This document shows positions 59,060 through 64,000 of a stretch of 64,000 nt of DNA, piece by piece. The notes beneath the pieces were generated by a model, which saw only the letters and a list, made by a program, of their open reading frames with translations, ran no database searches and was not told the origin of the DNA. The position numbers were made by a program, and so were the translations under genes. How positions within the stretch are numbered: position 1 is the first letter of the stretch; each line of letters opens with the position of its first letter. The stretch spans positions 1,213,359 through 1,277,358 of the forward strand of contig MU004241.1 in assembly GCA_010405405.1 (NCBI GenBank), read 5' to 3'. Origin of the DNA: Microthyrium microscopicum (Eukaryota > Ascomycota > Dothideomycetes > Microthyriales > Microthyriaceae).

Positions 59060-59836
59060 AACATGTTTTTATCGAATGGCGTGCTGTAAGTGTTCATTCA
59101 TGTATTCATATCCTTAGCCTGGGGGTAGTTGCTCATGGTGGGATTTGCGCTAATGATGCTCAGGCTTTTTGGAAAGGACGGGCTTCATCATCATATCTAG
59201 GTGGTTGGTTCTCGCCGCATTGATGATCACGATCCTCGTTCAGATATTAACTTAATATAGCACGCCATGTTCCTGCCACGCATTACTCGGTTTGGATTAA
59301 TGAGCTGTACCCCACTCTGGATTCGCCCGACCTTTTGTTGCGACGGTTTTATCCTGGTTTTATTACTTGTCACCGCCTGTGTATATCTGGGGAACTGGTG
59401 CTCCGTTCCTGGTAACTTGGCGAGAGGGCAAAACGCGCACATTTCACTGCTCATTCATCATCTGTATCGACTGCATATGTTCTGTGAGAAAGGCTTCATT
59501 CGATTCGGAAATAGTTTGGTCGTTCACGAGTTAGCTCTAATGGTGAGCTACAGAAACTTGATCAGAACCTAGTCACTGCAATATAAAATCTAAGATATGC
59601 ACGCATGATGTCTGTTTTCGGACTTTATTATAGCGTAGTTCCTACTATAACTGGCTGCTCCGTGAAATTGCACTTTTACTCACTCGTATTGATTATAAGT
59701 CTCCGTAAAGTCAAGAATAGTATAAGTGCCTAAAAATTGCTTTGCGGCCACCAACGAGGATTTAGAATTATTATGCTTAATGCTGAATGCGTTTAAGGAA
59801 TTAGGATTTGTAGCAGTCGTTTCACTTGAAGAATGG
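59060..59836. other. Intergenic region upstream of the GAS1-like gene
   Basis: 777 bp. A 101-codon plus-strand frame at 59267-59572 has a hydrophobic stretch but no family resemblance. If the GAS1-like gene has a signal-peptide exon, it should lie here, but I could not find a hydrophobic start exon with a usable splice donor. Confidence 0.4.
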
Positions 59837-60871
59837 CTAGTAGCCATCATAATAATAGTTTCTTCCTCCATCTCGCCTCCCATTGTCGTTGTGTCTACCA
59901 GATCCATCTCGTCTTCCTTCATCACGTCTGCCAGAGCCATCTCTTCTTCCTTCGTCCCGTCTGCCAGATACATCTCGTCCCCCTCGATCGTCTCTGGCAC
60001 CGTGTCTATTGTCTGATTCATGCGAGCGACAACGATCATCTTCTCTCCGTCTGCTAGGTGACAAACCTTCACAGTACGAACGAGCGCACGCAGGATCGCG
60101 AGCCTGCTCCCTCGAAGATTTGCTATCACAGCTCCCGCTTTGGTAACCGCCGGATCCACGACTTCCGCCACTGCTGGATGGTCCTTGGCCTCGAGTACCA
60201 CCACCGTTACTTCCTTGACCACGGTCCCCACTTCCACTTGCAGGTGCATGGGGATTACCCTGTGCCTTGGGCAGTTGGGTTGAAGGCTGTTTGGGTCCTG
60301 CGGTTATACATGATTTTATGTCGCAATCGCCTTGCGCTGCAGGCTGCTTGCCGCCCATAGTCCTTGGAGTTGCAGCTTCCTTGGGTCCATGGGTTCCTTT
60401 GGCCCTAGGCAACGGGCTGGCCTGTGGTGATGAAGTGGGCTGCGACCCTCGAGGTGGTGGAGGTTGGTCTGCGCTGGACTCGATACGACTTAACGCTTGT
60501 TTTTCCTTTACAGCTGGAGCTTCCTTTTCTTGAACCGATTGTTGCTCCGTCACTACTGATCGCCTCCTATCGATAGCATTGTTCCCTTTCGTTGCTTTCG
60601 GTCGGCAAGATTTTATATCGCAATCGTCCAGTGCGTTTGGTGATTTCGCTCCTTCCTTCTTTGAGCTGGTGGACTTTGGACCCGGTAAACTGGTACTTTT
60701 AGGAGATGTGTGGCTGATTCCCTTCGGTGGAGGCAATTCGACTCGACTCGATTTATGTTTCGGCTCGTCTATTTTCCATTGCTCTAATATGCCCCTATCC
60801 TTCACAGAAGCAACGCCAATCACTGCGCCAGTAATGACTGAAGGAAGCAGAAACCACAATAGCGACCGCAT
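59837..60871 (-). CDS. Repeat-rich putative secreted protein
   Basis: Single exon. The start at 60871 gives 344 aa with a good signal peptide (MRSLLWFLLPSVITGAVIGVAS). The mature part is Pro/Ser/Lys-rich and carries a duplicated motif, DCDIKSC, in ALDDCDIKSC and AQGDCDIKSC, with a third related CDSKS nearby. A Gly/Ser-rich stretch follows, then a C-terminal tandem repeat of GRRDEGRRDGSG units ending NYYYDGY. No domain was recognised. An overlapping minus-strand frame (60249-59680, 189 codons, acidic) is also open because the repeat period is a multiple of three. An upstream Met at 60955 would place a non-signal head in front. It neighbours the GAS1-like gene in an accessory-looking region; possible surface or effector-type protein. 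Confidence 0.6.
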   Translation of the reverse strand: MRSLLWFLLPSVITGAVIGVASVKDRGILEQWKIDEPKHKSSRVELPPPKGISHTSPKSTSLPGPKSTSSKKEGAKSPNALDDCDIKSCRPKATKGNNAIDRRRSVVTEQQSVQEKEAPAVKEKQALSRIESSADQPPPPRGSQPTSSPQASPLPRAKGTHGPKEAATPRTMGGKQPAAQGDCDIKSCITAGPKQPSTQLPKAQGNPHAPASGSGDRGQGSNGGGTRGQGPSSSGGSRGSGGYQSGSCDSKSSREQARDPACARSYCEGLSPSRRREDDRCRSHESDNRHGARDDRGGRDVSGRRDEGRRDGSGRRDEGRRDGSGRHNDNGRRDGGRNYYYDGY

Positions 60872-63237
60872 GGTGAAGTTACACAACCTCGGAAAATAAA
60901 CGAATGATGTAAAGATTACTATTTCATACCGCCCCCAAAGCAGCGTGGCATCCAAGTTTAAGTTCTCGTGGGCCCATCTCGTCGGTCAACAAGCCTAGGA
61001 TCACCTGGCCGGAATTTTCCCCGGCTGAAGTGGCCAATTTAAAAGAATGAGGATTTGCTCTCGGTTCCCCATATGCGTGGTCGATGGGTGGGATAGATTA
61101 CTCCTCAATCCGCCCTGACATATATTAAGGTACGTACCCCTAGAGAATTTCCTTAAGATACAATCATTAAGATTCTTTTTTTGTAAATGCGGGGAAAGAG
61201 ATACAACACAAAAATAGTACAGATAGTATGTTTGAAGTATGGGGTTCTCGACCAACGTATAGGCCTACTTGCTGCTGTCAATCTTCATACCGAAAGCTGG
61301 CAGTATCTGTCTGCTCTAGCCTCTACATAGCACCCATAGTAAGCATCGAAGATTCAGGCAAGATGCTAAGCAATGCTGCTATCTATTTGATTAACAAATA
61401 ACGGAAGATTACGAAAGTATCCAGACACCGCGTCTGTACGAGCAGGCAGATGGTTTCTGAGAATACTACAAGGTACAAAGCTTGAGTTTACTTCGATTAA
61501 TGAATTACATGCAGTGAAGATTGGCCACGTTCGGGTTATCCATTTTCGTAGATTCAAGTTCACCGTCAGCCATACTTCACAAAGTTGTCATTGGTATATT
61601 CAGATCAACGACTGTTCACTGATTTGGGAAGCGAGAAGGCTTTGACCACATACCATCATGTAAAGATTAGGTCTCTATCTCTTCTACCATCTACTGAAAT
61701 CAGATATCGATTGCTGAACACCTAGAAGTATACCTTAAAGTACATACAGAGAGAAATTCTGATTGGATACCAGTGTTATACGACAAAAGCTTGGGTAAAG
61801 TAATTTCCGGACGATCAGACCTGTAAAATGGACTCGGTATCGATTTTGGTCACTGAGCGAAAGCTTGGATCTTTGTCGATCTACAGGCTACTCGTGGTGC
61901 ATTCCATAGCAGTCCAAATGTTGATTGGAAGCGGGAACTGGTATCATTTCTTTATCAACTGAATGGCATATGTCCTTGCTTCTAGGCCTCCTCCTGATTT
62001 TCACGGCAGAAGTTCGAAGCGTTGAAAAGCTTGACGGACTGTGTTCGCATGATCACTGCAGCTTGTAGTCCTTTGTGACGATGTGACCCGTGAGTACAGA
62101 AAAGGCGAATAAACCACATGGTTCAAGCGTACCTGGGTATGGTGGCAGGTCGGGGGCGCATAGAACTACCACGCTATCGGATGCACCACGTTATGTCTAG
62201 TTTTGTGTTATGAAAGCAAATCCATAAAATGAGATCTTAATGATATAAAGTCATGCTTGCTTGCAAACATTGACTCTTTCGTGGTGCTTTCTACTATATC
62301 AGACAAGTGTTATGCTTGTCTGAAGCCTGAGCATTTGACAGCTATTGCATAATGCGTATTTACCCAAAGCTCAAATATTCTCAGTACGCTTTCACTTTGT
62401 TGTGTTTTCCTCAGCAGAACTTCTGGACTCTGATCTTCGCATCTTTGTGATGATGACATCCGGTCAATAGTCTGCATTCCATACGCCTTACTTACTATTG
62501 CTTGATCCCGATACTAGACATGCTAGTCAGTATTTTCATGCTGACCGAACTAAACCTAATAGCTTTGCTGATCTTGAGACCTTTTTGCTCCCTTTTCTGA
62601 GCTCTAGTTGGTGGATTAGCGAGGGAATAATTTTCCAATTGGACACGTCACAGAGGACTTTCCATTCAAGGATGATATGTAGCTTCAGGTACTTGCTGCG
62701 CGCCTTTTTGAGGATGTCTGAGTAAATAGAAGCTTTGTGGCCATCTCAACAACTTTCAATATCATGATACGGGATACTGAGGAAAAGATACATCTGATGG
62801 TCCTGCAAGCCTCTGTTCTCTCATCAGTTTATGTTCTCAAACAAGCCCCAGGCCATGTATACCGATGACTTCACATACCAGAATGCACTTATTCCTCATT
62901 ATCGGAGTGTCATGTGTATCGTGATACTTGTAACTTGGAGTAGGCCTGCCACATGGCTTCAAGCTTCAATGCAACTGCCTTCCCTAGATCACAAAGTGGT
63001 TAGAGCAACTTGAACACTTGCAAACTAGTAGACGCGCTGCTTCCATGCGACAGACTCGTGGTTTAATAGAAGGCACGAACGAGTTTTAGTTGCAAGCTGA
63101 ACATGCTCCCAATCATGTTTCCTTCAACTAGCCATCCTGCATCCTCTAGAATACATCACTCGCGAAATCAAATTTCATCCTAAACGACCTTGACCATACC
63201 TATTCCATCCACTGAAAAGCCTTTATACTCAACAATC
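60872..63237. other. Gene-poor 2.4-kb stretch
   Basis: No supported gene. Frames of 60-84 codons on both strands show no domain or splice pattern. Base composition is ordinary, not RIPped, so it is not part of an AT-rich block. It includes the promoters of the two flanking secreted-protein genes. Confidence 0.45.
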
Positions 63238-63895
63238 ATGTCTAAACTTACCTTCATCATGGCTACCCTTCTTCTCTTCCACGACACACTCACTCAAAAC
63301 CTACGCATCAACATCAACAGAGTCCTCCCATCCGTCACGCTGTATCTGCTGCCTAAGATCCAAACGTCAGCATCTGATGGGAAGTCCGGAGTAGGCGTAA
63401 GTGCTTCAGAGAACGTTTTCGTTCCCAATCAACCCCTTCGATATTCGTCTCTGACAAATATGCTTAGGTATACGCTTGTGATGGCCAAGGCTTCACTGGC
63501 AATTGCAACTGGCACCGAATCACAGGATCCAACGACAACAATGATTGGAAGCAGGACATTGGCAAGTGCTTCCAGATTGGCGATTCGCTTGGTTCTCTCG
63601 GTCCAGATGAAGGCGTCTACTGCGCTGCGTTCCAGTAAGCAAACAGCTCTCTTTTTTCTGATGAAGATTCTGACAGAGAGCTACCAGTACCGTCAACGAT
63701 TGCAAATTCTACTCTGGCGAACAGCGAAGCCCAGTTCCAGGCATGACCAGCATTTCTGTGGCAGCTACATATCCAGGCGTGTCCAATGTGACCGACCAAG
63801 GATTCGTGGGCGGTGGCGGCGTGTGGGCTTATTGTTTCCGAGGGGACAGTATCAACAATCATTGTTTGAGTGCTTGGGGGACTTGGTGTCCTTGA
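63238..63895 (+). CDS. Small secreted cysteine-rich protein (crystallin-like pattern)
   Basis: Three exons: 63238-63396, 63468-63634 and 63679-63895. The product is about 180 aa. The signal peptide is MSKLTFIMATLLLFHDTLTQ. The mature part has eight cysteines in an even spread: YACDG, GNCNW, GKCFQ, YCAAF, NDCKF, AYCFR, NHCLS, TWCP. The pattern C...GNC...KC...SLGPDEGVYC...C resembles small secreted fungal proteins thought to have a beta/gamma-crystallin-like fold. The first intron is clean (donor GTAAGT, branch CTGAC, acceptor TTAG). The second has donor GTAAGC but needs an unusual GAG acceptor at 63,678, because the nearby CAG breaks the frame. It is a candidate secreted effector or antimicrobial-type protein; its role is unknown. 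Confidence 0.6.
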
Positions 63896-64000
63896 GCTAT
63901 GGGGGAGGGGATAGCAGTACCTAGTAGATACCGAGCATAACCTGAAATAACACCTGTTGATGAGCAATGAAGCCATCAAGTATTGATTGTGCGAATAACA

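Noticed and set aside
59267-59572. 101-codon plus-strand frame with a hydrophobic stretch
   Set aside because: No family resemblance, and it lies in the upstream region of the GAS1-like gene; no splice or signal support.
1-64000. CRISPR arrays, operons, riboswitches, tRNA or rRNA genes
   Set aside because: The sequence is eukaryotic nuclear DNA. I looked for tRNA B-box words (GGTTCGA) and found them only inside coding exons; no rRNA segments were recognised.

Overview
The window is nuclear DNA of a filamentous ascomycete. The evidence is short introns (about 45-70 nt) with CTAAC/CTGAC branch points, typical fungal gene families (a Ste6-type exporter, a rhodopsin-domain membrane protein, a GAS1-like protein, Swp1, Hnt3), and a 20-kb AT-rich block whose CpA/TpG sites have been turned into TpA, the mark of repeat-induced point mutation (RIP). 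The pyruvate kinase N-terminus looks most like Leotiomycetes (Helotiales) proteins. That placement is inference from memory of the family, not a search.

Left gene-rich arm (1-20,880): the N-terminal half of an Urb2/Npa2-like ribosome-biogenesis protein (-), divergent from the MICOS subunit Mic10 (+); an aprataxin-like HIT/zinc-finger DNA repair protein (-); a large DEAH-box helicase with UBA and RWD regions (+); a T5orf172/GIY-YIG-like protein (-); a short-chain dehydrogenase (-); an alpha/beta hydrolase (+); a five-exon rhodopsin-domain membrane protein (-); a 2-kb gene-poor stretch; and seven-exon pyruvate kinase (-), which contains an apparent GC-AG intron.

Central block (about 20,930-40,560): extremely AT-rich and without intact genes. 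It resolves into a nest of degraded LTR retrotransposons. An outer Ty3/Gypsy chromovirus (21,876-38,202, 318-bp LTRs, 5-bp target duplication ATTAT) contains an inner Ty3/Gypsy element (27,892-35,450, 162-bp LTRs, target duplication ATAGG). Both lie on the + strand and both are RIPped beyond coding. Outside the outer element, the right arm holds a minus-strand coding relic with a (TAC)25 microsatellite. A 16-bp perfect inverted repeat sits just outside the two edges of the block, so a third, outermost DNA element is possible.

Right gene-rich arm (40,800-64,000): a PBDC1-like protein (+); a Ste6-type ABC exporter (+); a small MG-starting (possibly myristoylated) protein (-); the oligosaccharyltransferase subunit Swp1/ribophorin II (-); a BRCT protein (+); an AT-hook plus membrane-segment protein (+); a Tgl3/4/5-type patatin lipase (-); a GAS1/GH72-like protein that has lost both catalytic glutamates and shows no signal peptide (-); a repeat-rich secreted protein (-); and, at the end, a small cysteine-rich secreted protein (+). 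From about 57 kb the DNA becomes accessory in character (longer intergenic gaps, divergent or secreted proteins). The genes do not form a pathway cluster; most are unrelated housekeeping genes in ordinary fungal order.
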